Shown here: piece after piece, positions 8,512-16,704 of the stretch
Layout of the letters: each line of letters opens with the position of its first letter
How positions within the stretch are numbered: position 1 is the first letter of the stretch
Assembly (NCBI GenBank): GCA_017434775.1
Contig: JAFSGG010000072.1
Coordinates: 1 to 48,478, forward strand
Reading direction: 5' to 3'
Length of the DNA stretch: 48,478 nt
From: Clostridia bacterium
Lineage (GTDB): Bacteria > Bacillota > Clostridia > Christensenellales > Aristaeellaceae
Notes under the pieces: model-generated
Seen by the model: the letters and a program-made list of their open reading frames with translations, nothing else
Database searches by the model: none
What the model was told of the DNA's origin: nothing
Program-made: the position numbers and the translations under genes

Positions 8512-9816
8512 TCAGCTCGCGCTTGTTTCATCGTTTGGCGTTTCGGCCGGCTTTGCCTTGGCACGCTTGGCAGACGGCTTCACTTCACGCAGGGTGATCA
8601 CAGGGCTTTCCCCCATTTCAACCACACCTTTTGTAATCCGTACATTGCCCACGTCTTTTTGGCCGGGCAGATCAAACATGGTATCCAGCAGTGCATTTTC
8701 TATGATAGCGCGAAGACCGCGAGCGCCGCTCTTTTGGGCGATCGCCTTGGCGGCGATGGCATACAACGCCTCTTCATCGAAGTCCAGCTGCACATCATCC
8801 AGCCCCATCAGTTTCTGATACTGCTTTACCAAAGCGTTTCTGGGTTCCGTCAGGATCTTTACCAGTGCGCTTTCATCCAGAGCATCCAGCGTCACCGTCA
8901 CCGGCAGACGTCCAATAAATTCGGGAATCAGACCAAACTTCATCAGATCTTCCGGACGCATCTGTCGCAGCACGTCGCCAGGATTCTTTTCCTTTTCAGT
9001 CTTGGGATCTGCTCCGAAGCCCATTTGCTTCTTGCCGATACGCTGTTCGATCATACCGCTGAGGCCATCAAAAGCGCCGCCGCAGATAAAGAGAATGTTG
9101 GTGGTATCAATCTGCAGACACTCCTGATGGGGATGCTTTCGGCCACCCTGAGGGGGTACATTGGCTACCGTGCCCTCCAGAATTTTCAGCAACGCCTGCT
9201 GTACGCCTTCGCCGCTTACATCCCGGGTGATGGACACATTTTCGCCTTTACGGGCAATCTTATCGATTTCGTCGATATAGATGATGCCGCGCTCCGCTGC
9301 CTTAATGTCATTCCCGGCCGCCTGAATGAGGCGCAGCAGGATATTTTCCACGTCCTCGCCCACATAACCGGCCTCCGTCAGCGCAGTGGCATCTGCAATA
9401 GCAAAGGGTACATCCAGAATACGGGCCAGGCTCTGGGCAAGATACGTTTTTCCACAGCCCGTGGGGCCTACCATCAGGATATTGGACTTTTGCAGTTCCA
9501 CATCATCCTTCTTCCTGGGGGCAGAAATGCGCTTGTAATGATTATACACAGCCACGCACAGGGTTTTCTTGGCCCTCTCCTGACCGATTACATAATCATC
9601 CAGCACCTTCTTCATTTCAGAAGGCAGCGGAATATTATGCATTTCGTGGGATTCCATGATATCCATATCGTCGGATATGATTTCATGGCAAAGCGCCACG
9701 CATTCGTTACAGATATACGCCCCGGGGCCGGCCACCAGCCTGCGCACCTGATCGGAGGATTTTCCGCAAAAAGAGCAGCAGCGGCGACGGCGCTGGGTCA
9801 TATCGTCTTTGGACAT
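8512..9816 (-). CDS. clpX: ATP-dependent Clp protease ATPase subunit ClpX
   Basis: Hexameric AAA+ unfoldase that feeds substrates to ClpP. An N-terminal zinc-binding domain carries Cys14, Cys17, Cys36 and Cys39. Walker A is GPTGCGKT (117-124) and Walker B IIYIDEID (179-186). The pore loop (GYVGEDVE) and sensor/arginine-finger region (EFIGRLPV) are present. At 434 residues it is full length; the C-terminal tail is Lys/Ala/Pro-rich. The start has a GAGGT site. It is the last gene of tig-clpP-clpX, 23 bases after clpP, the common Clostridia order, and is followed by a terminator. Confidence 0.97.
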   Translation of the reverse strand: MSKDDMTQRRRRCCSFCGKSSDQVRRLVAGPGAYICNECVALCHEIISDDMDIMESHEMHNIPLPSEMKKVLDDYVIGQERAKKTLCVAVYNHYKRISAPRKKDDVELQKSNILMVGPTGCGKTYLAQSLARILDVPFAIADATALTEAGYVGEDVENILLRLIQAAGNDIKAAERGIIYIDEIDKIARKGENVSITRDVSGEGVQQALLKILEGTVANVPPQGGRKHPHQECLQIDTTNILFICGGAFDGLSGMIEQRIGKKQMGFGADPKTEKEKNPGDVLRQMRPEDLMKFGLIPEFIGRLPVTVTLDALDESALVKILTEPRNALVKQYQKLMGLDDVQLDFDEEALYAIAAKAIAQKSGARGLRAIIENALLDTMFDLPGQKDVGNVRITKGVVEMGESPVITLREVKPSAKRAKAKPAETPNDETSAS

Positions 9817-9839
9817 AGTTACCTCAAATTTCTCCGGCC

Positions 9840-10424
9840 TTATTTCCGGGGTTGATAGATTTCATCGATGATGCCGTATTTCAGCGCTTCTTCAGCGGTC
9901 ATGAAATAATCGCGTTCCACGTCCTGAGCCAGCTTCTTGAGGGGTTGCCCCGTCATTTCAGCCATCAAGGCATTCATCTTTTTCTTGGTGCGCAGCAGCC
10001 ATTCGGCATGGATGGTCACATCCGTTGCCTGGCCGGAAGCACCGCCGGAAGGCTGATGGATCATCACTTCGCTGTTGGGCAGCGCCAGGCGCTTGCCCTT
10101 TTCACCGGCCATGAGCAGGAATGCACCCATGGAAGCCGCCATACCGATGCACACCGTACGCACAGGGCACTTGATGTAATTCATGGTATCGTAGATGGCC
10201 ATACCGGCTGTTACAGAACCGCCGGGGCTGTTGATATACAGAGAAATCTCCGCATCGGGGTTTTCCGTTTCCAGGAACAAAAGCTGGGCGACCACGGTAT
10301 TGGCTACCTGATCATCGATGGCAGAGCCAAGGAAAATAACCCGATCCTTCAGCAAGCGGGAATAGATGTCATAAGACCTTTCGCCGTTGCCCGTTCTTTC
10401 AACTACATAGGGAATGAGAGACAT
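9840..10424 (-). CDS. clpP: ATP-dependent Clp protease proteolytic subunit
   Basis: Serine protease that forms the tetradecameric chamber used with ClpX. The 194-residue form starting [12 protein letters not shown] has the catalytic triad Ser98 (GMAASMG), His123 (VMIHQPSGG) and Asp172 (ERDYFM), matching the family numbering. I chose the ATG at 10424 because GGAGG lies 8 bases upstream; a longer in-frame start would bury that site. Located between tig and clpX in one operon. Confidence 0.97.
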   Translation of the reverse strand: MSLIPYVVERTGNGERSYDIYSRLLKDRVIFLGSAIDDQVANTVVAQLLFLETENPDAEISLYINSPGGSVTAGMAIYDTMNYIKCPVRTVCIGMAASMGAFLLMAGEKGKRLALPNSEVMIHQPSGGASGQATDVTIHAEWLLRTKKKMNALMAEMTGQPLKKLAQDVERDYFMTAEEALKYGIIDEIYQPRK

Positions 10425-10476
10425 GCGCCTTTCCTCCTTCCGTTTCATCGTCTATCTTATGCTGAGGCAAATGGAA

Positions 10477-11850
10477 TTATTCTTCGTCAGCGATGGCTTC
10501 GGCAGCCTGATTTACAGCATTCAGGGCTTCATCGGCGCTGATCTGTTCAGATTCGTCCTTTTCTTCCACTTCGGCAGAAGCCACAATCAGGTCCACCACC
10601 TTACGGATGGCAGCATTGTCCTTCAGGTATTCCTTCTGACGATCGTTCAGGGAAGCCTTGAATTCTTCCACCGTGCGGCCGGCGCGTTCCGCTTCTTCAG
10701 CGAAAGCCTTTTCCACTTCTTCTTCGGTGGGAACGATTTCTTCAGCCTTGATCATAGCTTCCAGAACCAGCTGCATCTTCACGCGGTTCTTGGCTTCGCC
10801 CTTGTACATTTCGCGCACCTGTTCTTCGGTCTGGCCGGTGAACTTCAGGTAGTCTTCGAAACGCAGGCCCTGATACATCATCCGCATCTGCATTTCGCGG
10901 ATCATGATGTCGGTTTCGGATTCGATCATGGCTTCGGGAATATCGCAATCAGCGGCATCCACAGCCTGCTGCACCAGATTGTTTTCCAGCTGGATGCCGG
11001 CATTCTTCTGGGCTTTTTCGTTCAGTTCGGCAACGATGGCTTCCTTATATTCGGCGAAAGTATTCTTATCACTCACATCGGCAGCAAAATCGTCGTCCAG
11101 TTCGGGCTTCACCTTGGCCTGGATGCCGTTCACCTTCACATGGAAGATGGCGTCCTTGCCGGCCAGGTTTTCAGCATGATACTGTTCGGGGAACTTAACG
11201 GACAGATCCTTTTCTTCATTCAGGTTCATGCCGATCATCTGTTCTTCGAAACCGGGGATGAAGTGACCGGAGCCGATTTCCAGGGTCTGGCCCTGAGCGG
11301 TACCGCCTTCAAAAGCAACACCGTCCACCGAACCTGCATAGTCCAGGTTTACGATGTCACCGTTTTCCACAGCACGGTCTTCCACGTCGGTCATGGTGGT
11401 GGCCTTTTCCACATCCTGCTGGATACGGGCATCGATTTCTTCTTCCGTCACCTGATGCACATACTTCACAGCCTTCAGGCCCTTGTATTCGCCCAGTTCC
11501 ACTTCGGGCTTCACAAACACCTTCACCGTGAACTTCAGATCCTGGCCAACGCCGATCTGATCCACGCTATCCACTTCGGGGCGATCCACAACCTGGATAT
11601 CATTTTCCTTCACCGCAGCTTCATAAGCATCGGGGAACAGAATATCAAAAGCATCATCATAGAAGATGGCTTCGCCGTACATGCTTTCGATCATCTTCCG
11701 GGGGGCCTTGCCCTTGCGGAAGCCGGGCACGTTCACGCGGCCGCGCACCTTCAGATAGGCCTTCTGCACCGCAGCGTCAAATGCTTCGGCAGCGATTTCG
11801 AAAGCAATTTTCACTTGATTACCGGAAACTTTTTCTACCGTGTAAGCCAT
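10477..11850 (-). CDS. tig: Trigger factor (ribosome-associated chaperone)
   Basis: Binds near the ribosome exit tunnel and helps nascent chains fold; it also has peptidyl-prolyl isomerase activity. The ribosome-docking signature GFRKGKAP is at 43-50. The FKBP-type PPIase domain spans about 155-245 (GDIVNLDYAGSVDG, FIPGFEEQMIGM). The helical C-terminal arms follow, and the protein ends in an acidic tail (EEKDESEQISADEA). Length 457, slightly longer than E. coli because of the tail. ATG at 11850 follows GGAGGT. First gene of tig-clpP-clpX. Confidence 0.96.
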   Translation of the reverse strand: MAYTVEKVSGNQVKIAFEIAAEAFDAAVQKAYLKVRGRVNVPGFRKGKAPRKMIESMYGEAIFYDDAFDILFPDAYEAAVKENDIQVVDRPEVDSVDQIGVGQDLKFTVKVFVKPEVELGEYKGLKAVKYVHQVTEEEIDARIQQDVEKATTMTDVEDRAVENGDIVNLDYAGSVDGVAFEGGTAQGQTLEIGSGHFIPGFEEQMIGMNLNEEKDLSVKFPEQYHAENLAGKDAIFHVKVNGIQAKVKPELDDDFAADVSDKNTFAEYKEAIVAELNEKAQKNAGIQLENNLVQQAVDAADCDIPEAMIESETDIMIREMQMRMMYQGLRFEDYLKFTGQTEEQVREMYKGEAKNRVKMQLVLEAMIKAEEIVPTEEEVEKAFAEEAERAGRTVEEFKASLNDRQKEYLKDNAAIRKVVDLIVASAEVEEKDESEQISADEALNAVNQAAEAIADEE

Positions 11851-11921
11851 TTGGAACAACCTCCGTTATCCGCCATTTTGGCGACATTGTATTTCATGCA
11901 GCGCACAAAACACTATTTTAC

Positions 11922-11950
11922 ATAATATCATATTCTCCATGGATTTGCAA
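11922..11950 (-). promoter_or_regulatory. Promoter of tig-clpP-clpX
   Basis: TTGCAA, 17-base spacer, TATTAT on the minus strand, about 70 bases before the tig start. Confidence 0.6.
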
Positions 11951-12027
11951 GGGTTTTCCCCATAAATTCATGCCGTAATTGATGCAAAAATCTCTTGTTT
12001 CTCATTCTTTTTTATTTTCGTTGTTTG

Positions 12028-12036
12028 TGGTATAAT
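12028..12036 (+). promoter_or_regulatory. Extended -10 promoter of the MBL-fold gene
   Basis: TGGTATAAT, an extended -10 element with no good -35, 31 bases before the start codon. Confidence 0.6.
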
Positions 12037-12066
12037 CAATGTGTTCATTTTCCTCAGGAGGTAGCC

Positions 12067-12867
12067 ATGCGTTTTACTGTATTATGTGAGAATACATCTG
12101 CCCGTCCCGGCATTGTGGCCGAGCACGGCTTTTCCCTGCTGATTGAAGGCGATCACCTCAAGGTGCTCTTTGACATGGGGCAAACGAATGTGTTTGCTGC
12201 CAATGCCGCAGCAATGAATCTTTCCCTTGCCGATGTGAACTATGCCGTTTTATCTCACGGCCATTACGATCACAGCGGCGGCATCAAAACCTTTCTGGAA
12301 CAGAATCCAAATGCACCCGTTTATGTTCCTCAGCTGGCCTTTGGCGATTACTATAACGCTGATGATGCATTTATCGGCGTGGATCCATCCCTCAAGTGCC
12401 ATCCCCGCATCCGCTATACCGGCGATTTTACGCCCTTATCACCCGGCTTTTCTCTCTTTACCTGTAACGATCTGGAGCGCGCCTTCCCCGTTTCCGCCTT
12501 TGGCCTGACGGAATGCTGCTGTAATGAAAAAATGGCTGACCGTTTCCTCCATGAACAATATTTGCTTATCCATCATCAGGGCAAGCGCATCCTCATCAGC
12601 GGCTGCTCGCACAAAGGTGTCGAAAACATTGTTTCCTGGTTCCAGCCGGATATATTTATCGGCGGCTTCCACATGATGAAAGTGGATGTGCATCAGGAAG
12701 AAGGACAAAAATACCTGGAACAGCTGGCCAACAATCTGCTGAAACATCACACCGTCTACTATACCGCCCACTGCACCGGCACAGAGCAGTACGCATTCCT
12801 GAAAGAAAAAATGCAGGATTGCCTGCAATATCTTTCCTGCGGCGATACCTTTGCCCTCGGTGAATGA
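12067..12867 (+). CDS. MBL-fold metallohydrolase (dihydropterin-phosphate-synthase-like)
   Basis: Cytoplasmic metallo-beta-lactamase-fold enzyme of 266 residues. The metal signature SHGHYDHSGG is near residues 62-71, with a later metal-ligand block (ISGCSHKGVENIV near 178-190) and GGFHMM. It resembles the group annotated as 7,8-dihydropterin-6-methyl-4-(beta-D-ribofuranosyl)-aminobenzene-5'-phosphate synthase, whose bacterial role is mostly unproven. The ATG at 12067 follows AGGAGG. A second, different MBL-fold gene follows 44 bases later. Substrate unknown. Confidence 0.88.
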   Translation: MRFTVLCENTSARPGIVAEHGFSLLIEGDHLKVLFDMGQTNVFAANAAAMNLSLADVNYAVLSHGHYDHSGGIKTFLEQNPNAPVYVPQLAFGDYYNADDAFIGVDPSLKCHPRIRYTGDFTPLSPGFSLFTCNDLERAFPVSAFGLTECCCNEKMADRFLHEQYLLIHHQGKRILISGCSHKGVENIVSWFQPDIFIGGFHMMKVDVHQEEGQKYLEQLANNLLKHHTVYYTAHCTGTEQYAFLKEKMQDCLQYLSCGDTFALGE

Positions 12868-12911
12868 TTTCATCATTTTCTGCAAAACCTGTAACGAAGG
12901 AAGTGAGCCGG

Positions 12912-14093
12912 ATGAAAATGTATACACGCTGCCTGACCCTTGCCCTATTATTTTGCGGCATGCTGCCCTTTGGCAGCTGCTCGGCAAAAGCCGCAAAGAT
13001 CGATGTGAAGCTTTACTGCCTCAATATCGGCAAGGCGGACTGTATGATCCTTTGCTGCGCTGATAAGGTATATCTTATCGATGCCGGCTATGCTCATACG
13101 TATCCTGCGCTGGAAACGGCCCTTGCCGCCCTGAAGATTGATCATCTGAACGGCGTATTTCTGACCCATTGTCACGAAGACCACATGGGCGGGATGATGC
13201 CGCTGGCTGAAAGCAATATTGCCATTGATCATTTTTATGCTGCTTCCATCTATCATGACGTCAAAGAAAAAAAGCATCCCATGATTCGTGCCGCAAAAAA
13301 ACGGAACATGGAGGTGGAGTGGCTTTCATCCGGTAATAGCGTTCCGATCGCAGATGGTTATTCTTTTCAGATTCTCGGTCCCTTACAAACCAACGAAGAA
13401 AACGAAAACAACAATTCCCTGGTGATACGCTTTTCTTCCCCCCACGGCTCCATCCTTTTTGCCGGAGATATGAAGGACGAAGAAGAAAATGAACTGCTGT
13501 ATCACAACCGCCTTCAGCCTTGTGATGTGCTGAAAGTCGGCCATCACGGCGATGACGGCGCCACATCCAAAGCATTTTTGAGTACTGTGCAGCCAAAGTG
13601 CGCTGTCATCATGACGCATTCTCGCCAGGAACCGGATACTCCTGCGCCCCAGGTCTTATTCCGGCTTTCCAACGTTGGCTGTGACACTTACATAACACAG
13701 AACGCCCAGGACGCTTATTGTATTACACTGCGCAACGGTTCCGTTTCCGTGCAGGATATTGCCTGGCCTCATATACCCAAACGAACGGAAAATATCGGCC
13801 TGATTGCTGACACAGAAAAAAACACGCTGACGCTGACCAACAAAAACAGCCATACCATCCACCTGACCGGATGCACCCTGTATCTTGCCGAAAAGGATGA
13901 AGTTGTTTCTCTGAAAGACCTTTCTCTGGATGCCGGCGCATCTTTCATCCTTGGCGGCAAAAAAGCTGGGAACGATGTGCATTTGAAGCTGGATATCAAA
14001 AAAATAATGGATGATAAAAAGCTGGACGTTGCCATCCTGTATGATCAATACGGCCGCATCCTTGCCATCTGCAATAACGGGCAGGACGAATAA
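12912..14093 (+). CDS. Exported ComEC/Rec2-type MBL hydrolase with C-terminal lamin-tail-like domain
   Basis: A 393-residue protein. The N-terminus is a signal peptide (RCLTLALLFCGMLPFG) ending at a Cys in a weak lipobox-like context (FGSC), so it may be a lipoprotein. The MBL domain carries LTHCHEDHMGG, FAGDMKDEEE and LKVGHHGDDGAT, the pattern of ComEC-associated hydrolases. The last ~100 residues (TLTLTNKNSHTIHLTGCTLY..., LSLDAGASFILGG) resemble a lamin-tail/Ig-like domain, often joined to extracellular nucleases and MBL hydrolases. ATG at 12912 follows AAGGAAG. No competence membrane domain is present. An external nuclease or phosphodiesterase role is inferred from family only. Confidence 0.85.
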   Translation: MKMYTRCLTLALLFCGMLPFGSCSAKAAKIDVKLYCLNIGKADCMILCCADKVYLIDAGYAHTYPALETALAALKIDHLNGVFLTHCHEDHMGGMMPLAESNIAIDHFYAASIYHDVKEKKHPMIRAAKKRNMEVEWLSSGNSVPIADGYSFQILGPLQTNEENENNNSLVIRFSSPHGSILFAGDMKDEEENELLYHNRLQPCDVLKVGHHGDDGATSKAFLSTVQPKCAVIMTHSRQEPDTPAPQVLFRLSNVGCDTYITQNAQDAYCITLRNGSVSVQDIAWPHIPKRTENIGLIADTEKNTLTLTNKNSHTIHLTGCTLYLAEKDEVVSLKDLSLDAGASFILGGKKAGNDVHLKLDIKKIMDDKKLDVAILYDQYGRILAICNNGQDE

Positions 14094-14106
14094 GCACCGC
14101 CTATTG

Positions 14107-14141
14107 CCTCCTTTCATACAATGGAATGTGAAAGGAGGTTT
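14107..14141 (+). terminator. Hairpin that holds the next gene's ribosome site, followed by T tract
   Basis: Perfect 10-bp inverted repeat CCTCCTTTCA (14107-14116) / TGAAAGGAGG (14129-14138), then TTTTT. It can terminate the upstream MBL transcript. Its 3' arm is also the AAAGGAGG ribosome site of the Cys-rich gene at 14146, so the stem would hide that site when folded. Confidence 0.7.
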
Positions 14142-14145
14142 TTCT

Positions 14146-14697
14146 ATGCCGAAATATCCTTGTTGTGCCAGTACGCCGTGTGCGGATCCCTGTGCTGAAA
14201 AAGGTTTTTATCTCCAGCAGATTCGTGGACAGGGACAATTGGCAAAACACGGCTGCCCCTATACCATTCACACGGAATGCGGCGAAATATTCTCGAATAC
14301 CAATGCCATCCGATGTCTGGAAACCTTTGGCGAACCCGTCTGTACGCCGCTTCCAAACTGCGGCAGAAACGAATTATCTGTCCGTGTGAAAATTCCTGTT
14401 TTGCTGCATCTGTGTTCCTGCAGCTGCGAATCAACGGAAAAAGGCTATATTGAAGAAACGGTGCCTTTGAAGTTCTGCGGCTGCACAGATAATCTCTGGC
14501 GCTGCAAAACGCTTGCAAACGCCTGTGTAAAGCTGCGCAGAACAAACAAATGTCACACCAATCATTCGTCCGTTTTCCTGGATGTTCAGATACAGGTGTA
14601 CCTTCTGTGCGGCTGCATTGTGCTGCCGGCTCCTTCGTGTCTGTGCCCCGAATCCAAACCGTGGTATCCTCCGCCTTTCCCCTGGAATCACCACTGA
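14146..14697 (+). CDS. Cysteine-rich protein of unknown function
   Basis: A 183-residue protein with 21 cysteines, many in CC, CXC and CXXXC patterns (CCASTPCADPC, CSCSC, CGC, CLC), and a Pro/Trp-rich C-terminus. I recognise no domain, and no signal peptide is visible. The density of Cys suggests disulfide cross-linking or metal binding. A spore-coat-like role is possible in this spore former but not shown. ATG at 14146 follows a very strong AAAGGAGG site placed inside a hairpin. A terminator follows directly, so it may be its own unit or read through from the MBL genes. Confidence 0.75.
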   Translation: MPKYPCCASTPCADPCAEKGFYLQQIRGQGQLAKHGCPYTIHTECGEIFSNTNAIRCLETFGEPVCTPLPNCGRNELSVRVKIPVLLHLCSCSCESTEKGYIEETVPLKFCGCTDNLWRCKTLANACVKLRRTNKCHTNHSSVFLDVQIQVYLLCGCIVLPAPSCLCPESKPWYPPPFPWNHH

Positions 14698-14704
14698 AAT
14701 CAAG

Positions 14705-14736
14705 CCGCGGAAATGCTATGCATTTTTGCGGTTTTT
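14705..14736 (+). terminator. Terminator after the Cys-rich gene
   Basis: 12-bp stem CCGCGGAAATGC / GCATTTTTGCGG (two G-T pairs) with a 3-base loop, followed by a T run. Confidence 0.85.
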
Positions 14737-14738
14737 GT

Positions 14739-14767
14739 TTGTGTATTTAACAAATATATGTTATACT
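14739..14767 (+). promoter_or_regulatory. Promoter of the isomerase-AAA-transporter group
   Basis: Extended -10 TGTTATACT with a weak -35 (TTGTGT, 17-base spacer). Confidence 0.5.
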
Positions 14768-14802
14768 GTAATTCATTAGGAGATAAAGGCGGTGAATAGC
14801 GG

Positions 14803-15618
14803 GTGAACAAAATCCTCTGTTCCACCGGCGCACTGCTGGGCAGGCCAAACGGCAGGGATTTTTCCCTGCTGCCTGCCCTGGAAGAAAAGCTGAACTGCGA
14901 CGGGCTGGAACTTATGTTCTATGACAGCTGGTATGATCAACAGGATGCGCTGTTTTCCACCCTCACAAAACTGGAAAAGCCTCTTTTGGTATTTCACGCT
15001 GAAAAGAACATCTGCAGCAAGCTGTGTTCCGCTGACCCGCAAGAAGTAAAAACAGCCCTTGATTCCTTTACTGTCAATTGTGCATTTGCTGAGGCATTGC
15101 ACATTGATACGATGGTATTCCATTTGTGGGACGGCTGGATGGATGACACACAGCTTCTTTTTGCCCTTGCACGATATCCGGAACTGAATGCCATTGCCCG
15201 GGAACACCACATCCTTCTGACCATCGAAAACATCGTCACCAAACAGCAGGATCCCCTCCATTATTGCCGATTGCTTCTGCAGCATCCGGATGTTGTATTC
15301 ACATACGATACCAAGATGGCAGCCTTTCATCAGCAGGAACAGGCATTGTACGAAAAGAAAAATGCGGCCTTTGCCGCCGCCATCCGCCATCTTCACATCA
15401 ATGATTATGACGGCGGTTATATGGACTGGCCTCAGTTCAAAACCCGGCACATCGGTGAAGGGCATGTGGATTTTGATTCCCTCTTCTCTTTTCTCAAATC
15501 CATTCCTTACACAGGGTATTTCACCACGGAAGCCACGTCTTTTGACAAGACAGGCACCATCGATCTGAACAAACTGAACCACACATTATCCATTCTCAAA
15601 AAATACGCACAGGAGTAA
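14803..15618 (+). CDS. Xylose-isomerase-like TIM-barrel protein (sugar phosphate isomerase/epimerase family)
   Basis: A 271-residue AP-endonuclease-2/xylose-isomerase-fold barrel. It shows the typical strand ends and metal ligands: LEKPLLVFHAEKN, TMVFHLWDGW, LLTIENIV (Glu), VFTYDTKMAA (Asp), HLHINDYDGG (His/Asp), HIGEGHVDFDSL (family signature) and YFTTEATSFD (Glu). Substrate unknown. The start is GTG at 14803 with a poor site. A better AGGAG drives a 4-codon reading frame (14792-14806) whose stop overlaps this start, suggesting coupled initiation. The AAA ATPase starts 5 bases after the stop. Confidence 0.82.
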   Translation: MNKILCSTGALLGRPNGRDFSLLPALEEKLNCDGLELMFYDSWYDQQDALFSTLTKLEKPLLVFHAEKNICSKLCSADPQEVKTALDSFTVNCAFAEALHIDTMVFHLWDGWMDDTQLLFALARYPELNAIAREHHILLTIENIVTKQQDPLHYCRLLLQHPDVVFTYDTKMAAFHQQEQALYEKKNAAFAAAIRHLHINDYDGGYMDWPQFKTRHIGEGHVDFDSLFSFLKSIPYTGYFTTEATSFDKTGTIDLNKLNHTLSILKKYAQE

Positions 15619-15623
15619 TTCGT

Positions 15624-16676
15624 ATGGACCGCAAAGACGAAATCATCCGCCTGCAAAACCGCATTCTCCACGAATATGCCCAGCATGAACTGAAAATGAT
15701 CGGCAACGATCTGTGGGGCAAACCGGCGGATCCCAAAGTGAAAAGGCTGCACGAAAAGGTAGCCGATATCACCGCAGAGGCCCCGCAAGCACAGGCCGCA
15801 GATGTAAAAAAGACCGAAGATTCTGCTGCACCGGAAGAAAAACAAACGCCTCCTGAAAACATTGAAGACCTGAAAAAAGAACTGCACGGCTATATCGGTC
15901 TGAACCTCATCAAGGATGAAGTGGAAAGCCTGATTAACTGGATCGAAATCTGCAAGCAACGCAAAGCTTTTGATCTTCCTACACCGGAACTATCCCTGCA
16001 CATGGTTTTTTCCGGCAATCCCGGCACAGGCAAAACCATGATCGCAAGGCTCATGGCCCGTATTTATCATTCCCTTGGTATTCTCAGCAAAGGCCAGCTG
16101 GTGGAAGTGGATCGTTCCGGGCTGGTGGCCGGCTATGTAGGGCAGACGGCCGGCAAAACCACAGAAGTGATCAAGAAGGCTCTGGGCGGTGTGCTCTTCA
16201 TTGACGAAGCCTACACGCTGATCAATAAATCCGAAAACGATTTCGGCCAGGAAGCCGTGGATACTATCCTCAAGGCTATGGAAGATAACCGCGATGATCT
16301 GGTGGTCATTGTAGCCGGCTATACGGAACTCATGGAAGAATTCATCCATTCCAATCCCGGGCTGGAATCCCGTTTCAATCGCTTTATGCATTTCCCGGAT
16401 TACACCATCGATGAAATGCTGGCTATCTTCGATATGCGCTGCGGCCAGAGCGGTTATCTGGTAGCCGATAACGCCCGGGATGAACTGCAAAAAATTCTGG
16501 AAGAAAAATCCCAGGATATCGGCGGTTTCGGCAACGCACGCGGTGTGCGCAATCTGTTTGAAAAAGCCATTGCCGAACAGGCAGACCGTCTTGCTGCCTC
16601 CGATGCGCCCCTGACCAAAGAACTTCTCATGACCCTCACGGAAGAGGACATCAACGCTGCGGCTGAAAAAGCCTGA
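15624..16676 (+). CDS. CbbX/SpoVK-type AAA+ ATPase
   Basis: A 350-residue ATPase of the CbxX/CfqX (SpoVK) family. Residues 1-80 form a helical, then Ala/Glu/Pro-rich leader. The AAA core begins near 85 (LHGYIGLNLIKDEVESLINW). Walker A is GNPGTGKT (131-138), the pore-loop region LVAGYVGQTAGKT, Walker B GVLFIDEAY (189-197), and the sensor/Arg-finger region GLESRFNRFMHFPDY, then GNARGVRNLFEKA. CbbX remodels Rubisco in autotrophs, but no Rubisco gene is here. SpoVK is a sporulation protein in Bacillus. The client is unknown. It follows the isomerase by 5 bases, so the two are co-translated. Confidence 0.88.
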   Translation: MDRKDEIIRLQNRILHEYAQHELKMIGNDLWGKPADPKVKRLHEKVADITAEAPQAQAADVKKTEDSAAPEEKQTPPENIEDLKKELHGYIGLNLIKDEVESLINWIEICKQRKAFDLPTPELSLHMVFSGNPGTGKTMIARLMARIYHSLGILSKGQLVEVDRSGLVAGYVGQTAGKTTEVIKKALGGVLFIDEAYTLINKSENDFGQEAVDTILKAMEDNRDDLVVIVAGYTELMEEFIHSNPGLESRFNRFMHFPDYTIDEMLAIFDMRCGQSGYLVADNARDELQKILEEKSQDIGGFGNARGVRNLFEKAIAEQADRLAASDAPLTKELLMTLTEEDINAAAEKA

Positions 16677-16704
16677 GATACACAACACAAAGGAGGAACT
16701 TTTC

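Noticed and set aside
8377..9855. 492-codon open frame on the plus strand opposite clpX
   Set aside because: A shadow of the strongly biased clpX codons; composition (His/Ile/Phe-rich) is unlike a protein.
10414..11925. 503-codon open frame opposite tig
   Set aside because: Antisense shadow of trigger factor, very rich in His and Phe, no ribosome site.
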